Of a stretch of DNA of 58,201 nucleotides, positions 40,729-48,788 are shown piece after piece. This stretch comes from RUG11462 sp036308645 (GTDB taxonomy: Bacteria > Bacillota > Clostridia > Oscillospirales > Acutalibacteraceae), in NCBI GenBank assembly GCA_036308645.1, contig JAXJVH010000018.1, positions 1 to 58,201 on the forward strand. The letters are read 5' to 3'. Numbering within the stretch: the stretch's first letter is position 1; each line of letters opens with the position of its first letter. Under the pieces are notes generated by a model that was given only the letters and a program-made list of their open reading frames with translations, did not search any database and was not told where the DNA came from. The position numbers were made by a program, and so were the translations under genes.

Positions 40729-42024
40729 TTAAAATCTTTTTTCTTTTGTTGTCGGATTGTCTAAAATTTCGCCGTTTTCTGAAAAACGAGAACCGTGACA
40801 CGGACATTCCCATACTTTTTCCTGTCTGTTCCACTTTAGCGCACATCCCATGTGAGAACATCTCGGAACAGTCGGCGTAATAAGATTTTTTACCGCTGAA
40901 AAAGCGTTGCAAAGCAGTTGCAATGTAAAAATACATCTTTGCGGATTGAAAATCGCCGACAATTCATTCTGCTTGTTCGTTATCATATCACAGAGTAAAT
41001 CGGCGGCTACCATTGCGTTGGTCATACCCCAAGTATTAAAACCTGTTGCAACAAAATAGTTGCTTTTCATATAACTGTATCTGCCGATATACGGTATTTT
41101 ATCAAGCGTCATACAATCTTGGGCGGCGAATTTGTACTTGATTTCCGCTTTTGGGTAGTAAAGCGAGCAAAGACGTGTAAGTTCGTCAAATCCACCGCTT
41201 TTGCAACCGGTTTTACTGCCACCGCCTGCTATGATTAGATAATCTTTATAATTACGAATCGAAAGTCCTTTATCACATTCATCAACATACATACCGTTTA
41301 AATCCGGTGCGTTTTTAAGTGCTAAAACATAAGAACGGTGCTGATACATTTTAAGAAAATATAAACCGTATCTGTCTAAAAACGGGAAGTGGGTTGCAAA
41401 AATCACCTTTTTAAAGGCGACAGAACCGCTATCGGTGTAAGCGGTATTGCCTATAACATTTTTTACAAAGGATTTTTCGTAAATATTTAAATCCTTTGCA
41501 AGCGAGTAAAGAAATTTCAAAGGATTAAACTGCGCCTGATTTTTATACTTTATCGCACCCTTTGTGTCAAAGGGAAGTTCGTCGGTTTGGCATATTTGAG
41601 CGTCAACGCCGATTACACGCAGCGCTTCATATTCTTTGTGAATTTTTTTGTAATCTTTTTTTGAATAAACGTACATATCCTTGGTTTCAAAATCGCAAGG
41701 GTGAGTTTTACTTAACAATTTATATTTTTCTATCGCCTGTTTATTTGCAACATAGTATTTTTTTGCGGTATCCTTGCCGTATTTTTTTAAAATTTTTTGA
41801 TAAATAAAGCCGTGTCCCACAGTAATTTTGGCGGTGGTATTACCTGTGTTACCGTTTAAAATATGTTCTTTTTCAAGTATCACACAATCTATGCCGTTTT
41901 CTTTTAAAGCAGAAGCGCAAAGTATGCCCGCAATTCCTGCCCCTATAATTAAAACATCCGCAGTAATATTTCCTTTAAGGCTTTTATACTGCGGAATGTC
42001 ATTTTTCTGCCATACAGATTTCAA
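40729..42024 (-). CDS. FAD-dependent oxidoreductase with C-terminal Rieske domain
   Basis: A 431-residue protein. The TTG at 42024 is chosen because GAGGTG lies 6 bp upstream. It has a DadA-type FAD domain with IIGAGIAGILCASALKENGIDCVILEK (about 27-53) and ends in a Rieske domain whose cluster ligands are CSHMGC and CPCHGSRF. It probably oxidises an amine or amino-acid-like substrate; the Rieske domain could pass electrons on. The substrate is unknown. It follows the GH30 gene by 44 bp on the same strand. Confidence 0.88.
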   Translation of the reverse strand: MKSVWQKNDIPQYKSLKGNITADVLIIGAGIAGILCASALKENGIDCVILEKEHILNGNTGNTTAKITVGHGFIYQKILKKYGKDTAKKYYVANKQAIEKYKLLSKTHPCDFETKDMYVYSKKDYKKIHKEYEALRVIGVDAQICQTDELPFDTKGAIKYKNQAQFNPLKFLYSLAKDLNIYEKSFVKNVIGNTAYTDSGSVAFKKVIFATHFPFLDRYGLYFLKMYQHRSYVLALKNAPDLNGMYVDECDKGLSIRNYKDYLIIAGGGSKTGCKSGGFDELTRLCSLYYPKAEIKYKFAAQDCMTLDKIPYIGRYSYMKSNYFVATGFNTWGMTNAMVAADLLCDMITNKQNELSAIFNPQRCIFTLQLLCNAFSAVKNLITPTVPRCSHMGCALKWNRQEKVWECPCHGSRFSENGEILDNPTTKEKRF

Positions 42025-42068
42025 TAAAAACACCTCAATAATATGTTTTCACAAAAACCCGTAAATTA

Positions 42069-43394
42069 TTATTCTTCTATTATAATTGTTGTGATTGATT
42101 TTGGTTCTACTTCAATTTTTGCGGCAAAATTTTTAAAACGAAGCAGACAATTTTGCGCTTTATCGTGGTTGCTTGTGATAACCGCAACCGTACTGCCGTT
42201 TGGATTCAAAAAAGCGCAGACGCTTATTCTATCAGACCAAGTGGAAGTTCCGAGCCTTATCGCGTCTTTTTGGATAAATGTGCTGAAATGCTTTACAGCG
42301 TAGTAATGCGGCATAACAATAAGAGCGTCTTTTTCGGTATTGTAGTGAACAACCGCCTTGCAACCGCCTGTTCTTGCGTGGTACGGCCCGCCGTTTTCGT
42401 CAAGCACCATATTCCAATCACAAGAGGCGTTCATAAAACTGTTAAAATTACCGCTTATATCGGTAGCGTATTTAAGTGCGTCTTTCCAATCGGGCTTTAC
42501 TCCGCCGAAACAAAATTCACTTGCCGCTAAAAACATATTCGGTGCGGTTTCGTGGGCAAAACGAAGATTGTCAAAATGATCGCCCGAATACCAGTGAAAA
42601 GCAATTCCGTCAATGCAATCTTCTGCGCCGTCGGTTGTTTTAATGGCTTTTGCGCAATCATACAAATGCTCTTTGTTGTGGTCCCATATCATTATTTTAA
42701 CGTCATTAAGCCCTGCTTTTTTAAAAGCCGGTTTAAGATAATCACGCACAAATAAAATCTGTTCTTCGATTGTATATATGCAGGATTCCCAAGTTTGTGT
42801 TGCCATAGGCTCGTTTTGAACGGTAATACCGCTTATTTTAACGCCTTTTTCTGCGTATTTTTCGATAAACTTAACGTAGTAATTCGCCCACACAGAATAA
42901 AACTCTTTTTTCAATTTTCCGCCCTCAAGCATTTCACCGCTGTCTTTCATATAACCGGGCGGACTCCAAGGCGAAGAAAAAAGAAAAATTTCACCCGCCT
43001 TTGTTAAAGCCGTCTTTATCATAGGAATAATATTTTCTTCATCGTGAGAAATATCAAAACTTTCAAGTAATAAATCGTTTTCATCGGTATATGTATATTC
43101 TTCTGCCGAAAAGTCGCAGGAGTTAATTGTACTGCGGCAGAAATTATAGCCTAAGCCCTTTTCTTTATCAAACATTAAATCAATAAATTCGGATTTTGTT
43201 TTATCACTCATTTTGCTGAAATTTATTGCCGAAGAATCGGTAAAAGCGCCGCCGAAACCGTAAATTTTCTGAAAGCATAAATCAGGATATATATTAAGAA
43301 CTTTCCATTCTGCGGTAGGGCAAAATTCAAAATCCAAAGGTTTAAGTTCCTTGAATTTTTGCGTTTCGTTACTGAAAACTACTTTTGTATTCAT
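42069..43394 (-). CDS. GH30 glycoside hydrolase (glucosylceramidase-like)
   Basis: A 441-residue enzyme with no signal peptide. YGFGGAFTDSSAINF opens the family domain. The acid/base is Glu195 in QNEP and the nucleophile Glu293 in AASEF; both are present. A C-terminal beta-sandwich completes the protein. The family includes glucosylceramidases, beta-1,6-glucanases and beta-xylosidases. Being intracellular, it more likely acts on imported oligosaccharides. AGAGGTGG precedes the ATG. Confidence 0.9.
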   Translation of the reverse strand: MNTKVVFSNETQKFKELKPLDFEFCPTAEWKVLNIYPDLCFQKIYGFGGAFTDSSAINFSKMSDKTKSEFIDLMFDKEKGLGYNFCRSTINSCDFSAEEYTYTDENDLLLESFDISHDEENIIPMIKTALTKAGEIFLFSSPWSPPGYMKDSGEMLEGGKLKKEFYSVWANYYVKFIEKYAEKGVKISGITVQNEPMATQTWESCIYTIEEQILFVRDYLKPAFKKAGLNDVKIMIWDHNKEHLYDCAKAIKTTDGAEDCIDGIAFHWYSGDHFDNLRFAHETAPNMFLAASEFCFGGVKPDWKDALKYATDISGNFNSFMNASCDWNMVLDENGGPYHARTGGCKAVVHYNTEKDALIVMPHYYAVKHFSTFIQKDAIRLGTSTWSDRISVCAFLNPNGSTVAVITSNHDKAQNCLLRFKNFAAKIEVEPKSITTIIIEE

Positions 43395-43418
43395 ATATTA
43401 TTCCACCTCTGTTTGCTC

Positions 43419-43447
43419 ACTATAACAGATTAAACTTAAATATTCAA
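43419..43447 (-). promoter_or_regulatory. Promoter for GH30 and the Rieske oxidoreductase
   Basis: On the minus strand TTGAAT (43447-43442), 17 bp, TATAGT (43424-43419). Confidence 0.65.
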
Positions 43448-43561
43448 TATAAAAATTTCTATTTTCAAAAATTCGGCATATTAAATATAAATTACCTTGT
43501 TTTTTATGCAGTTTAACATAGTATGTATTTATAAAAAAATAAAAAAATCTGCATACAGATA

Positions 43562-43590
43562 TTGAACTTATAGCAATTTTGGTGTATAAT
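43562..43590 (+). promoter_or_regulatory. Promoter for pyrG
   Basis: TTGAAC (43562-43567), 17 bp, perfect TATAAT (43585-43590). About 85 nt of leader follow. The GGGC start and terminator used for CTP-sensitive attenuation of pyrG in Bacillus were not seen. Confidence 0.7.
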
Positions 43591-43680
43591 ATGAAAGAAT
43601 TTATAAAATGGGAAATATATTTTTTCTACGACAAAAGGACTATTTAAAATCATTTATTTACGAAGGGAATTGGACGAAAA

Positions 43681-45282
43681 ATGGCAAAATACATTTTTGT
43701 AACCGGCGGTGTTGTTTCGGGACTCGGCAAGGGTATTACCGCCGCTTCGCTGGGCAGACTTTTAAAAGCAAAGGGGATTAAGGTTGCCGCCCAAAAACTT
43801 GACCCGTATATTAATGTCGATCCGGGTACTATGAATCCTTTTGAACACGGCGAGGTTTATGTAACGGAGGACGGCGCTGAAACCGACCTTGACCTCGGTC
43901 ACTACGAAAGATTTATTGATGAAAATCTTAACAAATTTTCTAATCTTACCACAGGTAAGGTTTATTGGAACGTTCTTAATAAAGAACGTGAGGGTGCGTA
44001 TCTCGGCAAAACCGTTCAGGTAATTCCTCATATTACAAATGAGATTAAATCGTTTGTTTATAAAGTAGGCAAGGAAACCGACGCCGATGTTGTTATTACG
44101 GAAATCGGCGGTACAACAGGCGATATAGAATCACAGCCGTTTTTAGAGGCTATTCGTCAGATTTCACTTGAAGTCGGACGGGAAAACTGTCTTTTCCTTC
44201 ATGTTACATTAGTGCCTTTTGTTCCCGGTTCAGACGAACTTAAATCAAAACCTACTCAACATTCGGTAAAAGAGTTGCAGTCGCTCGGTATCAGACCTGA
44301 TATTGTCATAGCAAGATGTGATATTCCGCTTTCCGATTCGGTAAGACAGAAAATTTCGCTTTTCTGTAATGTAAAGCCGGACTGCGTTATTCAGAATACT
44401 ACAGTTCCGGTTCTTTATCAGGCGCCTTTAATGCTTGAAGAAAGCCACCTTTCCGACATCGTTTGCAGGGAACTGAGCATTGACGCTAAAGAGCCTGATA
44501 TGACCGAATGGATGGAAATGTTGGACAGAATTAATAATTGCAAAAAAACTGTAAAAATCGCAATAGTCGGCAAGTATGTTCAGTTACACGACGCGTATCT
44601 TTCGGTTGCTGAAGCGCTTCGTCACGCAGGTTTTGAAAACGGCGCTACCGTTGAAATCGGCTGGGTTGATTCCGAGGATATTACCGATGAAAATGCGGAA
44701 CAAATGCTGTCCGAGTATGACGGAATTTTAGTCCCGGGCGGGTTCGGCAGTCGAGGTATCGAGGGTAAAATCTGCACTGCAAGATATGCGAGAACTCATA
44801 ATGTTCCTTACTTTGGAATTTGTCTTGGTATGCAAATAGCCGTTATCGAGTTTGCTCGTCACGTGCTTAATCTTTCCGACGCAAATTCGAGTGAGTTTAA
44901 CCCTGACGGAAATAATAATGTAATCGCTCTTATGCCTGACCAACAGGGCAATATCCCGAAAGGCGGCACAATGCGACTCGGCGCTTATCCTTGTAAAATC
45001 AAAGACGGCTCTAAAATGAAAGAGGCTTACGGAGAAGAACTTATTCATGAGCGTCACCGCCACAGATATGAGTTTAACAATGAATACAGAGAGCAGTTTG
45101 ACAAATACGGTATGAAAATTTCGGGAACTTCACCCGATATGCGACTTGTTGAAGCAGTTGAAATCCCTCAGAATGATTTCTTTGTCGCAGTTCAGTATCA
45201 CCCTGAATTCAAATCCCGTCCAAACCGCGCTCATCCGCTTTTCAAAGCATTTGTAAAAGCGTCGTTGGATAGTAAAAAATAA
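43681..45282 (+). CDS. pyrG: CTP synthase
   Basis: A 533-residue enzyme making CTP from UTP, ATP and glutamine. The N-terminal synthetase domain begins KYIFVTGGVVSGLGKGITAASLGRLL. The C-terminal glutaminase domain has the nucleophile Cys in FGICLGMQ and the His/Glu of QYHPEF. Its length is normal. It lies 17 bp before dapL, and the two are probably cotranscribed. Confidence 0.96.
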   Translation: MAKYIFVTGGVVSGLGKGITAASLGRLLKAKGIKVAAQKLDPYINVDPGTMNPFEHGEVYVTEDGAETDLDLGHYERFIDENLNKFSNLTTGKVYWNVLNKEREGAYLGKTVQVIPHITNEIKSFVYKVGKETDADVVITEIGGTTGDIESQPFLEAIRQISLEVGRENCLFLHVTLVPFVPGSDELKSKPTQHSVKELQSLGIRPDIVIARCDIPLSDSVRQKISLFCNVKPDCVIQNTTVPVLYQAPLMLEESHLSDIVCRELSIDAKEPDMTEWMEMLDRINNCKKTVKIAIVGKYVQLHDAYLSVAEALRHAGFENGATVEIGWVDSEDITDENAEQMLSEYDGILVPGGFGSRGIEGKICTARYARTHNVPYFGICLGMQIAVIEFARHVLNLSDANSSEFNPDGNNNVIALMPDQQGNIPKGGTMRLGAYPCKIKDGSKMKEAYGEELIHERHRHRYEFNNEYREQFDKYGMKISGTSPDMRLVEAVEIPQNDFFVAVQYHPEFKSRPNRAHPLFKAFVKASLDSKK

Positions 45283-45299
45283 TTTTTAAGGAGAACGGT

Positions 45300-46481
45300 A
45301 TGAAAATAAACAGAAATTTTGATAATCTTGTGCCGAATTATCTTTTTGCAGATGTTGCGGCAAGAACAAATAAGTATATAAGCGAGCATCCTGATAAAAA
45401 GGTTATAAAACTCGGTATCGGCGATGTTACTTTGCCACTGGCGCCTGTAGTAGTTGAGGCTATGAAAAAAGGCGCAGACGAACTCGGCGTAAAAGAAACT
45501 TTTAAAGGCTATCCCGATTATGAGGGTTATGAGTTTGTAAGACAGGCAGTTTCCGATTATTATAAAGCCTTTGGCGTAACAGTCGGCGCTGATGAAATTT
45601 TTATTTCCGACGGTGCAAAATCCGATTGCGGAAATATCGGCGATATTTTCAGCCAGGACAATGTGGTGTTGGTTACCGACCCTGTTTATCCCGTATATGT
45701 TGATTCAAATATTATGGCAGGCAGAGAAATTGTTTATGCTGATTCAAACGAGGCAAACGGCTTTGCGGCAATGCCTGACGATAATGTAAAAGCAGATATT
45801 ATTTATCTTTGTTCGCCTAATAACCCGACAGGTTCTGCTTATACCGCAGAGCAATTAAAGGTGTGGGTTGATTATGCTATTAAAAATGACGCTATCATTC
45901 TTTATGACTGCGCTTACGAAGCGTTTATTACAGAGGATTTACCTCGTTCTATCTATGCGGTTGAGGGTGCAAGACAATGCGCTATTGAAATGTGCTCGCT
46001 TTCAAAAACCGCAGGCTTTACAGGTACTCGTTGCGGTTATACGGTGATTCCTAAAGAACTCGAGCGTGACGGTCATAATATTTATAATACTTGGTATCGC
46101 CGTCAGGCAACAAAATTCAACGGTGTTTCGTGGCCTGTTCAGTGTGCCGCCGCCGCTGTATTCAGCGAAGAAGGTCAAAAACAGATTAAAGAAAACATCG
46201 CTTATTATCAGGAAAATGCAAAGATTATTTCCGACGCAATGGATGAACTCGGCATTTACTATACAGGCGGTAAAAATTCACCTTATATCTGGCTTAAATG
46301 CCCTAACGGTATGGGTAGTTGGGAATTTTTCGATTTGCTTCTTAATGAGGCGCAGGTTGTCGGTACTCCGGGCGTAGGTTTCGGTAAAAACGGCGACGGA
46401 TATTTCCGTTTAACCTCTTTCGGCGACAGAGATAACACAATCGAAGCAGTTGAGCGAATTAAAAAAGTATTATCTAAATAA
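45300..46481 (+). CDS. dapL: LL-diaminopimelate aminotransferase
   Basis: A 393-residue PLP enzyme. NFDNLVPNYLFADVAARTNKYISEHPDKKVIKLGIGDVT is the DapL start. The PLP Lys lies in CSLSKTAGFTGTRCGY. It converts tetrahydrodipicolinate directly to LL-diaminopimelate, so the cell uses the aminotransferase route to lysine and wall diaminopimelate. AAGGAGAACGG precedes the ATG. A terminator follows. Confidence 0.95.
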   Translation: MKINRNFDNLVPNYLFADVAARTNKYISEHPDKKVIKLGIGDVTLPLAPVVVEAMKKGADELGVKETFKGYPDYEGYEFVRQAVSDYYKAFGVTVGADEIFISDGAKSDCGNIGDIFSQDNVVLVTDPVYPVYVDSNIMAGREIVYADSNEANGFAAMPDDNVKADIIYLCSPNNPTGSAYTAEQLKVWVDYAIKNDAIILYDCAYEAFITEDLPRSIYAVEGARQCAIEMCSLSKTAGFTGTRCGYTVIPKELERDGHNIYNTWYRRQATKFNGVSWPVQCAAAAVFSEEGQKQIKENIAYYQENAKIISDAMDELGIYYTGGKNSPYIWLKCPNGMGSWEFFDLLLNEAQVVGTPGVGFGKNGDGYFRLTSFGDRDNTIEAVERIKKVLSK

Positions 46482-46485
46482 GTAA

Positions 46486-46527
46486 AATTAAAAATAAGGA
46501 GAGGCCAAGCGGTCTCTCCTTATTTTT
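46486..46527. terminator. Bidirectional terminator between dapL and the DUF1846 gene
   Basis: A perfect 14-bp stem AAAAATAAGGAGAG/CTCTCCTTATTTTT, extended by GCC/GGT, serves both converging genes. Confidence 0.88.
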
Positions 46528-48010
46528 ATGCATGATATAATTTTTTTGTCTGGTATTTGGGCTCGCAGGTGAGATTTACACCGAGTTTTCTGAACACCTG
46601 CTCGTCCACCCTTGAAATGATAACGCTTGAGTGAGCCTCAAGTCCTTTCAGTTTTGAAATCTGTTCAAGCGCACATTTTGCCGTTTCATCGGTTGCGGCA
46701 CATATTGTAAGCGCAATAAGAACTTCATCGGTATGAAGTCGAGGATTGTGATTTCCAAGCACGCCTGTTTTCATCTTTTGAATAGGCTCAATAATCGTCG
46801 GCGATAACAGTTTTATATCGTCGTCAATACCGCCAAGCGCTTTTAAAACGTTAAGCAGCATCGAAGAAGAAGCGCCCAGTAAAGATGAAGTTTTTCCCGT
46901 AATAATTTTACCGTTTGGAAGTTCAATAGCGGCGGCAGGAGCGTTTGTGTTTTCGGCTTTATCTAATGCGGCTTTTACAACAGGGCGGTCGGAAACGGAT
47001 ATTCCGAGTTGATTCATCAAAAGTTCTATTTTTGTTACCTCTGAATTTTCGCCCATACCCTGACGAACAGAGCACATAGCCGCATAATATCTTCGTATTA
47101 TTTCCTGATTAGCGGCTTTTTTAACAGCCTCGTCATCAAAAATAGCGTAACCCGCCATATTAACGCCCATATCGGTAGGACTTTTATATGGCGACTCTCC
47201 CAAAATTCTCTCCATCATAGCATTAAGCACAGGGAAAATTTCAACGTCACGGTTGTAGTTAATCGCAGTTTTGCCGTAAGCCTCAAGATGAAACGGGTCA
47301 ATCATATTAACATCGTTTAAATCGGCGGTTGCCGCCTCGTAAGCAACATTAACAGGGTGCTTTAGCGGAATATTCCAAATAGGGAATGTTTCAAATTTTG
47401 CATAGCCTGCTTTTACGCCTCGTTTATGTTCATGATAAAGTTGTGAAAGACAGGTTGCCATTTTTCCGCTGCCGGGACCGGGTGCGGTAATAACCACAAG
47501 ACTGCGTTCGGTTTCAATATAATCGTTTTTGCCGAATCCCTCGTCGCTGACAATAAGCGGAATGTTAGCAGGATAATCGGGAATAGGGTAGTGGCGATAA
47601 ACCTTGATACCGAGAGATTTTAAACGTTTTTCAAACGCCTGTGCAAGAGGTTGTCCGGTATAACAGGTGATAACAACGCTTCCGACAAATAAACCGATGC
47701 CTCTAAATGCGTCGATAAGGCGTAAGGTATCAAGGTCATAGGTGATGCCCAGATCACCTCTGCGCTTGTTTTTTTCAATAGCGTCAGCGTTGATAACAAC
47801 AACAATTTCGGCTTCATCTTTTAGGTTTAAGAGCATTTTGACTTTGGAATCAGGCTCAAATCCCGGAAGAACTCTCGAAGCGTGATAATCATCAAAAAGT
47901 TTTCCGCCGAATTCCATATAAAGCTTTCCGCCGAACATAGAAATTCTGTCACGAATATTCTGCGACTGAAGTCTTATATATTCATTATTGTCAAAACCTG
48001 CTTTTGCCAT
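46526..48010 (-). CDS. DUF1846 family protein
   Basis: A 494-residue cytoplasmic protein matching DUF1846 along its length: it starts with GFDNNEYIRLQSQNIRDRI and FGGKLYMEFGGKLFDDYHASRVLPGFEPDSK. A phosphate-loop-like APGPGSGKMATCLSQLYHEH lies near residue 170. Structures exist for streptococcal members, but the biochemical role is not settled. It is monocistronic, with its own promoter. No key region looks missing. Confidence 0.9.
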   Translation of the reverse strand: MAKAGFDNNEYIRLQSQNIRDRISMFGGKLYMEFGGKLFDDYHASRVLPGFEPDSKVKMLLNLKDEAEIVVVINADAIEKNKRRGDLGITYDLDTLRLIDAFRGIGLFVGSVVITCYTGQPLAQAFEKRLKSLGIKVYRHYPIPDYPANIPLIVSDEGFGKNDYIETERSLVVITAPGPGSGKMATCLSQLYHEHKRGVKAGYAKFETFPIWNIPLKHPVNVAYEAATADLNDVNMIDPFHLEAYGKTAINYNRDVEIFPVLNAMMERILGESPYKSPTDMGVNMAGYAIFDDEAVKKAANQEIIRRYYAAMCSVRQGMGENSEVTKIELLMNQLGISVSDRPVVKAALDKAENTNAPAAAIELPNGKIITGKTSSLLGASSSMLLNVLKALGGIDDDIKLLSPTIIEPIQKMKTGVLGNHNPRLHTDEVLIALTICAATDETAKCALEQISKLKGLEAHSSVIISRVDEQVFRKLGVNLTCEPKYQTKKLYHA

Positions 48011-48043
48011 TTGTTAATTCCCCTTTAAATCAATGTAAATATC

Positions 48044-48072
48044 AGTATATCATTTTAAAACAAATCTTTCAA
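48044..48072 (-). promoter_or_regulatory. Promoter for the DUF1846 gene
   Basis: On the minus strand TTGAAA (48072-48067), 17 bp, TATACT (48049-48044), with an AAAGGGG site downstream. Confidence 0.7.
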
Positions 48073-48093
48073 GATGTTTTTCATCAATTTAAG

Positions 48094-48127
48094 AAAAAAC
48101 GGGCTTAAAAAACTTTAAGTCCGTTTT
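48094..48127 (-). terminator. Terminator of the pot operon
   Basis: The stem AAAACGGGCTT/AAGTCCGTTTT (one G-U) has a T run on the minus-strand exit side. It lies 10 bp after the HAD phosphatase gene. Confidence 0.82.
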
Positions 48128-48137
48128 AGTATAAATA

Positions 48138-48788
48138 TTAAAACAATTCTAACAGTTCTTTTGGCTCTGAAATTAATTTGTCGGCGCCGTTTTCAATTAA
48201 TTCGTCAGCCTTGCGAAATCCCCATAAAACTCCTACGGCATAAGCGCCCGAATTTTTGGCGGTTTGCATATCAACCGAACTGTCGCCGATAAAAATGCAC
48301 TCGTCTTTACTTACGCCGAGCGATTCCATAGTGTTAAAAACCGCAGCCGGGTCGGGTTTTGTCGGGACGCCGTCTTTTTGACCTGTTACCTCGTCAAAAA
48401 GTTTCGGAAAAACTTCATCAATAAGAGGTTTTGCTGCGGAATGTGCTTTGTTGGTGACAACCGCGGTTTTTATACCTCTTTTTTTAAGTTCTTCTAAAAG
48501 TTCCGTAATTCCGTCGTAAGGAGCGGTTTTATCCATTTTATGCTCGGCATAATAAGGCATAAAAATCTCCATGGCTTTGTCAATATCGCTTTCGGAATTT
48601 TTACCCTCGGGCAATGAACGCTGCATAAGTTTTCGCATACCGTTTCCAACCTTGTATTTATATTCCTCAATACTAAAGGTCGGATAGCCGAACTGCGATA
48701 ACATATAATTTACAGAGTCGCCAAGGTCGTCTATTGTGTTTAACAACGTTCCGTCAAGGTCAAAAATGACCGCCTTGTATTTTTTCAT
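48138..48788 (-). CDS. HAD-superfamily phosphatase (Gph-like)
   Basis: A 216-residue phosphatase: nucleophile motif FDLDGTLLNT (about 8-17), motif II VVTNK, motif III Lys in TKPDP and motif IV FIGDSSVDMQTAKNSG. The helical cap at 18-90 is of the phosphoglycolate-phosphatase/PpaX type. Its ATG overlaps the potCD stop (TGATG), so it is translated with the transporter. No direct link to polyamines is known. Substrate unknown. Confidence 0.9.
   Translation of the reverse strand: MKKYKAVIFDLDGTLLNTIDDLGDSVNYMLSQFGYPTFSIEEYKYKVGNGMRKLMQRSLPEGKNSESDIDKAMEIFMPYYAEHKMDKTAPYDGITELLEELKKRGIKTAVVTNKAHSAAKPLIDEVFPKLFDEVTGQKDGVPTKPDPAAVFNTMESLGVSKDECIFIGDSSVDMQTAKNSGAYAVGVLWGFRKADELIENGADKLISEPKELLELF

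Noticed and set aside
43591..43680. CTP-sensitive attenuator before pyrG
   Set aside because: No G-run at the expected transcript start and no terminator hairpin in the leader.
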